Below, piece after piece: positions 19,301 to 26,586 of a stretch of DNA of 34,234 nt. Positions within the stretch are counted from its first letter, which is position 1. The number at the start of each line of letters is the position of its first letter. The notes below the pieces were generated by a model that was given only the letters and a program-made list of their open reading frames with translations, ran no database searches and was not told the DNA's origin. The stretch comes from Massilia glaciei (lineage in GTDB: Bacteria; Pseudomonadota; Gammaproteobacteria; Burkholderiales; Burkholderiaceae_D). The translations under genes were made by a program, and so were the position numbers. The stretch covers positions 1 through 34,234 of the forward strand of contig NZ_PXWF02000275.1 of assembly GCF_003011895.2 (NCBI RefSeq), written 5' to 3'.

Positions 19301-20122
19301 TTGGAGTACGCGCCCAAGCTGCCCGAGCAAAACGACAACGTCTCGCACAACCGCCCGTTGCGCGAGTTCGTCCAGATACTGCTCACGCTGCTGGTGTTGT
19401 CCCTGTTCGTTTTCTGGTGCATGGGGCTGGCCGTCGACTACGCGGTCGAGCACATGGATCCGGACACCGAGGCGGCGATCAACAAGGTGATGGTGTTTCC
19501 GGGCGGCGAGACGGCGAAAGACAAGCTGCCGCAGCGGGCGCAATTGCAGGAACTGGTCGACAGCATGCAGCAATGCGCGGGCTTGACGGCCAAGGTGCAG
19601 GTGCACCTGCTCGACCGTGAAGAGGTCAACGCCGCGGTCGCTCCGGGCAACCATATGTTCGTGTTCGCGGGCCTGACCAAGCAGATCGGCTCGACCAACG
19701 GGCTGGCCTTCGTGCTGGCCCATGAGCTCGGCCACATCAGGCAACGCGATCCGCTGCGCGCGCTCGGGCGCGGCATGGTGCTGATGTCGGTGGTGGCCTT
19801 GCTGACCGGCGCCGATACGGGCGTGGCCGAGGTGCTCATTCCGGTCAACAAGATCGGGGAATCGCGCTATTCGCGCGCGCGCGAAAGCGGCGCCGACGCG
19901 CTCGCCCTGCAAATCCTCAATTGCCGTTTTGGCCATGCCGGCGGCGCGACCGAGTTTTTCGACCTGCTCAAGGCCGAACGGGGCCCCGGGTTTGCGCTCT
20001 CGCACTATGTCGCCTCGCATCCCGGCCTGCAGGCGCGCATCGACGCGATCAATCGCGGCATCGCGGCCGGCGCGATGAAAGTAGAGCCTGTGCAACCCTT
20101 CACACTGGCCGCGCCCAAATAG
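19301..20122 (+). CDS. M48-type membrane metalloprotease
   Basis: This 273-residue protein has an N-terminal membrane helix (about 24–46) and a zinc-protease domain. HELGH is at 141–145, and the third ligand Glu195 lies in RARESGADALAL, the M48 pattern. A hydrophobic stretch, LGRGMVLMSVVALLTGA, follows HELGH. The start is a TTG two bases after the stop of the preceding UPF0145 gene. No ATG gives the membrane helix, and the tight spacing supports coupled translation. It resembles the short M48 proteases of the LoiP/YcaL kind more than HtpX, but is anchored by a helix rather than a lipid. The substrate is unknown; the neighbours make a role in membrane quality control plausible (inference). Confidence 0.85.
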   Translation: MEYAPKLPEQNDNVSHNRPLREFVQILLTLLVLSLFVFWCMGLAVDYAVEHMDPDTEAAINKVMVFPGGETAKDKLPQRAQLQELVDSMQQCAGLTAKVQVHLLDREEVNAAVAPGNHMFVFAGLTKQIGSTNGLAFVLAHELGHIRQRDPLRALGRGMVLMSVVALLTGADTGVAEVLIPVNKIGESRYSRARESGADALALQILNCRFGHAGGATEFFDLLKAERGPGFALSHYVASHPGLQARIDAINRGIAAGAMKVEPVQPFTLAAPK

Positions 20123-20123
20123 A

Positions 20124-20141
20124 TGTAAAGCGTGCTTGACA
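20124..20141. promoter_or_regulatory. Operator copy 1
   Basis: TGTAAAGCGTGCTTGACA is an imperfect copy of the dyad at 20164–20181, exactly 40 bp upstream. Its right end is the -35 hexamer of the operon promoter. It begins 2 bp after the protease stop codon. Confidence 0.6.
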
Positions 20142-20164
20142 TCTGATTTGCCGCGCCTTAATAT
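20136..20164 (+). promoter_or_regulatory. Sigma70 promoter of the XRE–hydrolase operon
   Basis: A perfect TTGACA (20136–20141) is 17 bp from TAATAT (20159–20164). Transcription would start near 20171, inside operator copy 2 and about 26 bp before the first ATG (20197). This is one of the clearest promoters in the window. Confidence 0.75.
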
Positions 20165-20181
20165 GTAAAGCATACTTTACT
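20164..20181. promoter_or_regulatory. Operator copy 2
   Basis: TGTAAAGCATACTTTACT contains GTAAAG and CTTTAC as perfect half-sites around a 4-bp centre. It covers the end of the -10 box and the predicted start of transcription, so a bound protein would block initiation. The likely binder is the XRE regulator encoded as the second gene of the operon (inference). Confidence 0.65.
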
Positions 20182-20196
20182 ACATTGAGGCACCCG

Positions 20197-20583
20197 ATGC
20201 GCACCAAAAAAATGGCGGTCACCTACGCAATTGAGCTCATGGCGGCGATGTTCGTGTACGCCGCCCTGCTGGTGGCCACGATCAAATTCGGGCGGCCGAT
20301 GCAAGAGGGCCTGCTGCGCACGCTCGTGCTGCTAAGCCCGATGCTCGGCTTCGTGCTGGCCGGCTGGGCGATCCTGCGCCACTTCCGCCGCACCGACGAA
20401 TACATGCGCCAAAACGCGCTCGAAAGCGTGGCGATCACGGCCGCGATCACGGCCGCGTTGACGTTCAGCTATGGATTCCTCGAGACGGCCGGTTATCCGA
20501 GGCTGTCGATGTTCTGGGTATGGCCGGTGATGGGCGCCGTCTGGGCGCTGGTGCTGGCCGTTCAAGCCTGGAGGATGCGATGA
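20197..20583 (+). CDS. Four-helix membrane protein of unknown function
   Basis: This 128-residue protein starts MRTKKMAVTYAIELMAAMFVYA at an ATG preceded by GAGG. Four membrane helices are evident at about 8–30, 43–64, 79–97 and 104–124. Between helices 2 and 3 lies a charged loop, RHFRRTDEYMRQNALES. It resembles the membrane partners commonly encoded with very small XRE regulators (the YozG-type pairing). No catalytic motif is visible. Its stop overlaps the next ATG by 4 bp (ATGA). It is the first gene of a tightly packed operon behind the double operator. Confidence 0.72.
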   Translation: MRTKKMAVTYAIELMAAMFVYAALLVATIKFGRPMQEGLLRTLVLLSPMLGFVLAGWAILRHFRRTDEYMRQNALESVAITAAITAALTFSYGFLETAGYPRLSMFWVWPVMGAVWALVLAVQAWRMR

Positions 20584-20783
20584 ACAACATCATCCGCGCC
20601 CTGCGCGCCGAACGCGGCTGGAGCCAGGCGCACCTGGCCGACTTGCTCGACGTCTCGCGCCAGACCGTCAATGCGATCGAAACCGGCCGCTACGACCCCA
20701 GCCTGCCGCTCGCGTTTTCGATAGCAAAAATGTTTTCCCAACCGATTGAATCGATTTTCACCCCCGACCCGGAGTCCCCATGA
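20580..20783 (+). CDS. Small XRE-family transcriptional regulator
   Basis: This 67-residue protein is little more than a Cro/CI-type helix-turn-helix: NNIIRALRAERGWSQAHLADLLDVSRQTVNAIETGRYDPSLPLAFSIAKMF. The recognition helix lies in SRQTVNAIE. The size and the IESIFTP ending are typical of the YozG-like group, which usually regulates its own operon. It overlaps both neighbours by 4 bp (ATGA at each end). It is the obvious candidate to bind the two TGTAAAG operators ahead of the operon (inference from position). The start at 20580 was chosen because upstream codons read across the membrane protein's end. Confidence 0.88.
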   Translation: MNNIIRALRAERGWSQAHLADLLDVSRQTVNAIETGRYDPSLPLAFSIAKMFSQPIESIFTPDPESP

Positions 20784-21706
20784 AAACCGCATTGCTGTTC
20801 GCCCTGCTCGTCGGCGCCGCCGCCCCCACCTTCGCCGCCGACGCGGCGCCGCTTGACAACCCCTACGCCGCCTCGGTGGCGCCGGCCGAACGCTTCGACA
20901 GCGGCAGCCTGCTGGTCGAGCGGCACGGCGAGCGCGGCCGCCCGCTGATCCTGGTTCCGGGCCTCGCCAGCGGCGCCTGGGCCTGGCAAGACCTGCTGCG
21001 CCAGCTCAAGGCCGAGCATGTCATCTACGTCGTCACGCTGGCCGGCTTCGACGGCCGCGCGCCGGTCAAGGGCAACGGCTTCGCCTCGGCCCAGCAATCC
21101 CTGCACGATTTGATCGTCAGCCGCAAGCTGGCCACGCCGGTGCTGATCGGACACAGCCTGGGCGCGACCCTGTCGCTCGCGATTGCGCAAAAGCATCCGG
21201 CGCTGGTCGGCGGCGTGGTCGCCATCGACGGCCTGCCCGTGTTTCCGGGCACCGAGGAGTTGCCGGTCGGCCAACGCGCGGCGATGGCCGAGGGCATGCG
21301 CTCGCGCATCGACGCGATGCCGCCGGACAGTTTCGCGCCGATGCAGCAACAATACATGCGCGGGGTCGGCGTGATCGAGATGAGCAAGGCCGACGAACTG
21401 GCGAAGCTGACCGTAAAGAGCGATCCGGGCGCGGTGGCGCAATATATGGAGGAGGTGCTGACGCTCGACCTGCGTCCGGGCTTGCCGGCGATCAAGGCGC
21501 CGGTGCTGGTCATCGCGCCCTACTTCAACACCGACACGCCCGATCCCGGGCGGACCGAGGCTGCCAAGGCGGCGTACTACAAGTCGCTGATGGCAGGCAC
21601 GCCGAAGCTGACGGTGGTGTCGGTGTCGCCGTCGCGCCATTTTGTGATGTTCGACCAGCCGCAGCGCGTGGCAGACGCCATCCGCACCTATCTGAAATCA
21701 CTCTGA
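20780..21706 (+). CDS. Exported alpha/beta-hydrolase
   Basis: This 308-residue protein has a Sec signal peptide, probably cleaved after AAAPTFAA (about residue 20), so it acts in the periplasm or outside. The alpha/beta-hydrolase fold is clear: the oxyanion region LILVPGLASGAWAW, the nucleophile elbow GHSLGAT (Ser126), and the catalytic His in SPSRHFVMFDQP near the end. The acid is likely in the VIAPYFNTDTPDPG region. The substrate cannot be told; esterase or lactonase activity is possible. Its ATG overlaps the regulator's TGA, so it is part of the autoregulated operon. An exported hydrolase controlled with a small membrane protein and an XRE regulator is an uncommon grouping. Confidence 0.85.
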   Translation: MKTALLFALLVGAAAPTFAADAAPLDNPYAASVAPAERFDSGSLLVERHGERGRPLILVPGLASGAWAWQDLLRQLKAEHVIYVVTLAGFDGRAPVKGNGFASAQQSLHDLIVSRKLATPVLIGHSLGATLSLAIAQKHPALVGGVVAIDGLPVFPGTEELPVGQRAAMAEGMRSRIDAMPPDSFAPMQQQYMRGVGVIEMSKADELAKLTVKSDPGAVAQYMEEVLTLDLRPGLPAIKAPVLVIAPYFNTDTPDPGRTEAAKAAYYKSLMAGTPKLTVVSVSPSRHFVMFDQPQRVADAIRTYLKSL

Positions 21707-21716
21707 GGAGCGCGCC

Positions 21717-21959
21717 ATGCCAAGCATCGCACAATGGATCAAACGGTTTTTGCTGGTGGGAATCACCGTGTTTTTGCTCCTTCTCGTGGTCAACGTCATC
21801 AAGGGCAACCACTGGCAGGACGCGGCGCAGGAGGCGCTGATCTGGGCCGCGATCTCGGCGGCCGTGTTCGTCGGCGCGCACTACCACCGGGAGCGCAAGG
21901 GGCTTGCCTGCGCGCTGTGCGACAACCTCGACGCCGTCGGTAAGAGGCCGGAGAAATAA
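21717..21959 (+). CDS. Small two-helix membrane protein
   Basis: This 80-residue protein has two predicted membrane helices: FLLVGITVFLLLLVVNVI (about 11–28) and a second, less hydrophobic one, ALIWAAISAAVFVGAHY (about 40–56). A charged tail contains CALCDNL. GAGGAG precedes the ATG at good spacing. It lies 10 bp after the hydrolase and is probably the last gene of that operon. A GC-rich hairpin follows at 21972–21989. No family is recognised, and the two cysteines spaced C-x2-C are the only notable residues. Confidence 0.72.
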   Translation: MPSIAQWIKRFLLVGITVFLLLLVVNVIKGNHWQDAAQEALIWAAISAAVFVGAHYHRERKGLACALCDNLDAVGKRPEK

Positions 21960-21971
21960 GGCCGGCCAGTC

Positions 21972-21989
21972 GGCGCCGCCGTCGGCGCC
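21972..21989 (+). terminator. GC hairpin after the hydrolase operon
   Basis: ggcgccg and cggcgcc form a 7-bp stem with a 4-nt loop, 13 bp after the stop codon. There is no T-run, so it is at best a weak intrinsic terminator. Confidence 0.35.
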
Positions 21990-22015
21990 GATTCTGCGTG
22001 ATGGTCTGATATAAA

Positions 22016-23362
22016 ATGCGCGGCATGACGCTAAAAATCTCCAGAATACTTCATGCCGGTTATGTCTTCGGGTGCGGGGAAACGCAAATCGCTTTCGATC
22101 CGATTTTTGAAAACCCGTTCAGCCGCAATTGCCATGCGTTCCCTGAGGTCGGGTTCGACCACGCCAAAATCAGGGCGCTCAGGCTCGACGCGGTATTCAT
22201 CTCGCATTTCCATGACGACCACTGTTCGATGGAGAGCCTCGATTTGCTGGACCGGGCCACGCCCATCTACGCCTACTGCCTGTTCGATAAGCTGTTCGCC
22301 CTGATCAGGGAGCTTGGCTTCACCGACGTCCACCCTTTAAAGGTCGACGGCGCCATCACCATCGGCGCGATCACGGTCACGCCGCGCGCGGCGCTCGACG
22401 CCGACGTCGATTCGATGTTCCAGATCCAAGCGGGCGGACTCAATGTGCTCAACGTGGTCGATTCGTGGATGGCGCCGGACACGCTGGACCAACTGGCGCG
22501 CTTTGCGCCCTGGGACATGGTCTTGTGGCCGTTCCAGACGATGCGCGAGATCGCGGTGCTGGCGCCGTCGCGCGCCGAAGCGGCGCCGGAGGAACTGCCC
22601 GCCGACTGGATCGACGAGCTGCGGGTCTTGAATCCCCGCTATGTCGTGCCGAGCTCCTGCCAATTTGTGCAGGAGCCATGGTCCTGGTACAACCACGCGA
22701 TGTTCCCGGTGACTTACCGCCAGTTCGAGCGCGAGATAGGCGTCGCCCTGCCCTCCGCGCGCGTGGTCAGGCTCGATCCATCGGTGTCGTTCGTGCTCGA
22801 TGCGGTTTCGCTGTCACACGCCGCGCCACTGGACTGGGTGCTGCCGATCGGGGATCAGGATGTCGACTACGACTACCGGCCCGGCGCAAAGCCGCCCGCG
22901 ACCGCCGACATCGCGCGCCATTTCGATGCCTTGACGCCCGAACAAACCGCCACCGTGCTCGCGTATTGCCATGCGGGGCTGCTTGAGAAATATGCGGACA
23001 TGGAGCAGCCCGCGTTTTTCGAGCAACTGCGCTTCTGGCGGCTGGCGCTGTACGACCACGAGGGGAAATGTTCGACCTTCCACTACCGCCTGCACGGGGA
23101 GTCGATCGCGCTGCTCGATGGCGAACCGGCGGCCCTGGCGTGGACCACCGAGATCCCCATCGCGAAATTCTATGCCGCGCTGGCGCTGGGCGAGTCGCTC
23201 ACGTCGATGTACATGCGGATCAACGACGCGCTGTTCGCGCCCGAGGTCGAGGCCGACATCGCCGACGCCGAAGTCGTCGACGACCCTTTGATCCGCTGCC
23301 TGTTCAATGCCGACTTCGGCGCCTACCAGGCGGCCCAGCTCAAACGGCTAAAGGGCGCTTAA
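22016..23362 (+). CDS. Metallo-beta-lactamase-fold protein with extra C-terminal domain
   Basis: This protein of about 448 residues has an N-terminal metallo-beta-lactamase fold of the Lactamase_B_2/UlaG-like kind. The metal motif is HFHDDH (64–69), preceded by DAVFIS. The remaining half is not part of that fold. It includes FFEQLRFWRLALYDHEGKCS and a final segment IPIAKFYAALALGESLTSMYMRIND. The latter faintly resembles SCP2-like lipid-binding domains (low confidence). The substrate is unknown. Two ATGs (22016 and 22025) are possible and neither has a Shine-Dalgarno. TATAAA (22010–22015) just upstream hints at a very short leader for the second. It converges on moaD across the tandem repeat. 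Confidence 0.75.
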   Translation: MRGMTLKISRILHAGYVFGCGETQIAFDPIFENPFSRNCHAFPEVGFDHAKIRALRLDAVFISHFHDDHCSMESLDLLDRATPIYAYCLFDKLFALIRELGFTDVHPLKVDGAITIGAITVTPRAALDADVDSMFQIQAGGLNVLNVVDSWMAPDTLDQLARFAPWDMVLWPFQTMREIAVLAPSRAEAAPEELPADWIDELRVLNPRYVVPSSCQFVQEPWSWYNHAMFPVTYRQFEREIGVALPSARVVRLDPSVSFVLDAVSLSHAAPLDWVLPIGDQDVDYDYRPGAKPPATADIARHFDALTPEQTATVLAYCHAGLLEKYADMEQPAFFEQLRFWRLALYDHEGKCSTFHYRLHGESIALLDGEPAALAWTTEIPIAKFYAALALGESLTSMYMRINDALFAPEVEADIADAEVVDDPLIRCLFNADFGAYQAAQLKRLKGA

Positions 23363-23363
23363 C

Positions 23364-23451
23364 TATCCCTTAGCTGTCCCTTAGCTGTCCCTTAGCCACC
23401 CCTTAGCCACCCCTTAGCCACCCCTTAGCTGCCCCTTAGCCGCCCCTTAGC
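23364..23451. repeat. Eight-unit 11-bp tandem repeat
   Basis: Eight head-to-tail 11-bp units share the core CCCTTAGC with variable first bases (ta/tg/tg/ca/ca/ca/tg/cg, the third base T or C). The array starts one base after the MBL gene stop and runs into moaD. The last unit (23441–23451) contains the moaD TAA stop. On the minus strand each unit reads GCTAAGGG-type, repeating the moaD ending GGC-TAA. Neighbouring units 2–3 and 4–6 are identical, suggesting recent slippage. Confidence 0.9.
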
Positions 23452-23704
23452 CGCCCGTCACCGGCGGGAAAAACGCGACCTCGCAGTCGTCGCTAAGCTC
23501 GGTGTCGGCGGGGCACATGACCTGGTTGTGGGCGGTGCGCAGCGTGTGCCGCGGGGCCAGGGCCTCGGCCCAGGCCCCGCCGCGCGCGGCGAGCAGTTCG
23601 CGCACGGCGCCGACGGTGGTGACGCCGGCAGGCAGGGTCAGGGATTCCTCCGACACGCCGACGGTCTCGCGCACGCTCGCGAAGAAGCGCAGATTGATGT
23701 TCAT
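23447..23704 (-). CDS. moaD: Molybdopterin synthase small subunit MoaD
   Basis: MoaD is the ubiquitin-like sulfur carrier that donates sulfur as a C-terminal thiocarboxylate to make molybdopterin. The 85-residue protein begins MNINLRFFASVRETVGVSEE and ends FPPVTGG, with the required Gly-Gly tail. It starts 7 bp after moeA, so the two are co-transcribed. Its stop codon lies in the last unit of the tandem repeat. Its usual partner gene moaE, which often follows directly, is not present here. It must lie elsewhere if the pathway is complete. Confidence 0.93.
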   Translation of the reverse strand: MNINLRFFASVRETVGVSEESLTLPAGVTTVGAVRELLAARGGAWAEALAPRHTLRTAHNQVMCPADTELSDDCEVAFFPPVTGG

Positions 23705-23711
23705 ATTTTTC

Positions 23712-24971
23712 CTAGTGCTGTAATTCGCTAAATGGGATGAAGCGCACGATATCGCCGGTGGCGATCGTCGCGCCCGGAGGGTTGTCGATCAAACCGTCGC
23801 CCCACACGGTGGAGGTCAGCACGCCCGAACCCTGGTTCGGGAACAGCTCGAGCGCGCCATCGGCATTGATCTTCGCGCGCAAAAATTCGTTCCTGCGGTC
23901 GGCCTTGGGCCAGTCGAAGGCCGCGACCATCTGGTAGGCGCGCGGCGCGACCGGCCCGGCGACGCCCTGCAGTCGCAAGATGAATGGCCTCACAAACAGC
24001 AAAAACGTGATGAAGCTCGACACCGGATTGCCCGGCAGCCCCAAAAAATAAGCCGCGCCGGCGTCGCGCCGCACTTCGCCAAAGGCGAGCGGCTTGCCCG
24101 GTTTGACCGCGATCTGCCACATGTCGAGGCGCCCTTCCGCCTCCACCGCCGGCTTGATGTGGTCCTCCTCGCCGGCCGATACGCCGCCCGAGGTGATGAT
24201 CAGATCATTGTCCCGGGCGGCGCTGCGCAGGGTCGCGCGCGTGGCCTCGAGCGTGTCGGGCACGATGCCGAAGTCGGCGATCGTGCAACCGAGGTTTTCG
24301 AGCAGCGCGCGCAGGGTGAAGCGGTTCGAGTTGTAGATGGCGCCCGGCGCCAACTGGCCGCCCGGCGCCTCGCCCGGCATGGTCAGTTCGTCGCCCGTGA
24401 AAAACACGGCCACGCGCAGCCTGCGCCGCACCGGCAGGCTGGCCAGCCCGACCGAGGCGGCCAGGCCAAGCTCCTGGCTGCGCAATCGGGTTCCTGCCGC
24501 GAGGATGAGCGCGCCGGCGACGATGTCCTCGCCCGCGCGGCGGATCCACTCGCCCGGCTTTGGCGCGTGCCTGACGGTGACCAGGTTCGGCGCAGCCGCC
24601 TCGCACTGCTCCTGCATGACGACCGCGTCGGCGCCCTCGGGAATCAGGGCCCCGGTGAAGATGCGCGCCGCGCTGCCCGGCGCCAAAGGCTGGCCCGGCT
24701 GGCCGGCGGCGATGCGCTGGCTGACCGCCAGCGTGGCGCCGCCGCTGGCGCAATCGGCCGCGCGCACCGCGTAGCCATCCATCTGGGTGTTGTCGGCCGA
24801 GGGCACGTCGATGGTCGAGCTTTGCGCCTGCGCCAGCACCCGGCCGTTGGCCTCGAGCGTGGGCACGCGCTCGGTCTCGGCGACCGGACGCGCCGCGTCA
24901 AGCAAAAAGGCGAGCGCCTCCGACACCGGCAGCATCGGTTTGCGCGCACCCGCCTGCGGTTGGTCGCCCAT
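23712..24971 (-). CDS. moeA: Molybdopterin molybdenumtransferase MoeA
   Basis: MoeA inserts molybdate into adenylylated molybdopterin, the last step of molybdenum cofactor synthesis. The 419-residue protein has the family features in order: MDGYA at 64–68, FTGAL(I)PEGADAVV at about 105–118, FTGDEL at 191–196 and SGGVSAGEEDH at 261–271. A C-terminal beta domain follows. It begins 4 bp after the thrC stop and is followed within 7 bp by moaD, so all three form one transcript. This thrC-moeA order is common in betaproteobacteria despite the unrelated pathways. Confidence 0.95.
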   Translation of the reverse strand: MGDQPQAGARKPMLPVSEALAFLLDAARPVAETERVPTLEANGRVLAQAQSSTIDVPSADNTQMDGYAVRAADCASGGATLAVSQRIAAGQPGQPLAPGSAARIFTGALIPEGADAVVMQEQCEAAAPNLVTVRHAPKPGEWIRRAGEDIVAGALILAAGTRLRSQELGLAASVGLASLPVRRRLRVAVFFTGDELTMPGEAPGGQLAPGAIYNSNRFTLRALLENLGCTIADFGIVPDTLEATRATLRSAARDNDLIITSGGVSAGEEDHIKPAVEAEGRLDMWQIAVKPGKPLAFGEVRRDAGAAYFLGLPGNPVSSFITFLLFVRPFILRLQGVAGPVAPRAYQMVAAFDWPKADRRNEFLRAKINADGALELFPNQGSGVLTSTVWGDGLIDNPPGATIATGDIVRFIPFSELQH

Positions 24972-24975
24972 GGTT

Positions 24976-26451
24976 CTACAAGCCCGTGTTGGCGGCGATG
25001 TAGGCCTTCATTTTGGCCACATCGGTGGTCATGACGACGAATTTTTGCGGCAGCGACTCGATGTCCTCGAAACCGGCCGGACGCTCGGCGTCGACCCCGA
25101 GCGCGTCGAGAATGGTCTCGTTGAACTTGGCCGCCAGCGCCGTCTCGAGCACGATCATCGGCACGCCCGGCGCCATGTGCTCGCGCGCGACCTTGATGCC
25201 GTCTGCGGTGTGGGTGTCGATCGTGATGTCGAAGTCGTCCTGCACGTCGCGGATGGTGTCGAGGCGGTCCTTGTGGGTCGATTTGCCCGACAAGAAACCG
25301 TAGCCGGCCACCAGCTTGAACTCGTCGCCGTCGCTGCCGGGCTTGCCGGACAGGTCGAAGCCGCCGGCCGTCTCGACCTTGTTGAACAGGGCGCGCACGC
25401 GCTTGGCGTCGCGTCCGACGAGGTCGTAGACGAAGCGCTCGAAGTTGGACGCCTTCGAGATGTCCATCGACGGGCTGCTGGTGTGGTAGGTCTCGGACGA
25501 CTTGCGCACGCGGTACACGCCGGTGCGGAAGAACTCGTCGAGCACGTCGTTCTCGTTGGTGGCGGCGACCAGTTTGTCGATCGGCAGGCCCATCATGCGC
25601 GCGATGTGCCCGGCGCAGATGTTGCCGAAGTTGCCCGACGGGACGGTGAACGAGACCTTCTGGCTGTTCTCGGTCGTCGCGCCCAGGTAGCCGCGGAAGT
25701 AGTAGACGACCTGCGCGACCACGCGCGCCCAGTTGATCGAATTGACGGTGCCGATTTTTTGCGCGGCCTTGTAGCCAAGGTCGTTGGAGACCGCCTTGAC
25801 CATGTCCTGGCAGTCGTCGAACACGCCGTCGACGGCGATGTTGAAGATGTTCGGGTCCTGCAAGCTGAACATTTGCGCACTCTGGAACGCGCTCATTTTC
25901 TTGTGCGGCGAGAGCATGAAGACGCGGATGCCCTTTTTGCCGCGCATGGCGTATTCGGCCGCGCTGCCGGTGTCGCCCGAGGTGGCGCCGAAGATGTTGA
26001 GTTCGGCGTTGTTTTTGGACAGCGCGTATTCGAACAGGTTGCCCAGCAGCTGCATCGCCATGTCCTTGAACGCCAGCGTGGGGCCGTTCGACAGCGCCTG
26101 CAGGATCAACGTCTTGTCGCCGTCTTGCTCGAGCACGCGCAGCGGCGTGATCTCTTTGGCCGCCTCGCCGGCGCGCGTGTTGCGGTAGACGTCGGCCGTG
26201 TAGGTCTTTTTGCACAGCGCCTTGAGGTCGGCGGCCGGGATGTCGGTCGCGAACTTGCTCAGGATGGCAAAGGCCAGGTCGGCGTACGACAGCTTGCGCC
26301 AGGCGTCGAGCTCGGCGCCGCTCACTTGCGGGTATTCGGCGGGCAGGTAAAGGCCGCCATCGGGGGCGAGGCCGCCAAGGAGGATGTCGGAGAATGCTTC
26401 GGGGGCTTGGGCGGCGGCCGTCGGTTCGGCGCGGGTAGACACGTAGTGCAT
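24976..26451 (-). CDS. thrC: Threonine synthase
   Basis: ThrC converts O-phosphohomoserine to threonine with pyridoxal phosphate. The 491-residue protein is of the longer gamma/beta-proteobacterial type, starting MHYVSTRAE. The cofactor lysine is Lys129 in SNGPTLAFKDMAMQ. FGATSGDTGSAA forms part of the phosphate-binding region, and VPSGNFGN lies further on. The Ala/Gln-rich stretch TAAAQAPEAF after residue 10 is a small variation of the N-terminus. It leads thrC-moeA-moaD. The homoserine dehydrogenase gene (hom) that often precedes thrC is absent. A perfect TATAAT (minus strand, 26518–26513) about 60 bp upstream may be its -10 box; no good -35 was found. Confidence 0.96.
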   Translation of the reverse strand: MHYVSTRAEPTAAAQAPEAFSDILLGGLAPDGGLYLPAEYPQVSGAELDAWRKLSYADLAFAILSKFATDIPAADLKALCKKTYTADVYRNTRAGEAAKEITPLRVLEQDGDKTLILQALSNGPTLAFKDMAMQLLGNLFEYALSKNNAELNIFGATSGDTGSAAEYAMRGKKGIRVFMLSPHKKMSAFQSAQMFSLQDPNIFNIAVDGVFDDCQDMVKAVSNDLGYKAAQKIGTVNSINWARVVAQVVYYFRGYLGATTENSQKVSFTVPSGNFGNICAGHIARMMGLPIDKLVAATNENDVLDEFFRTGVYRVRKSSETYHTSSPSMDISKASNFERFVYDLVGRDAKRVRALFNKVETAGGFDLSGKPGSDGDEFKLVAGYGFLSGKSTHKDRLDTIRDVQDDFDITIDTHTADGIKVAREHMAPGVPMIVLETALAAKFNETILDALGVDAERPAGFEDIESLPQKFVVMTTDVAKMKAYIAANTGL

Positions 26452-26586
26452 AAAGTAGAAAAGTCCTGTTGGATCAAACGGCTAAATGGCAGAGCGGTGC
26501 GATTGCCTACTTATTATAGTTCGACCGGAACTTCCTTGTAGCTTTCGGCTGGCGGGTACAATTCGGAGATTAACAAGAAAGCAACC

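Noticed and set aside
20164-20181. TyrR box (TGTAAA-N6-TTTACA)
   Set aside because: It matches at 11 of 12 defined positions, but a second copy lies at the same promoter and a small XRE regulator is encoded in the operon. Autoregulation is the simpler reading.
23364-23451. CRISPR-like array
   Set aside because: Units are 11 bp and contiguous with no spacers, and no cas genes are present. It is a simple tandem repeat.
26520-26586. SigmaE-type promoter (GGAACTT) ahead of the secreted protein gene
   Set aside because: GGAACTT is present, but no matching -10 lies at the required 15–16 bp spacing.
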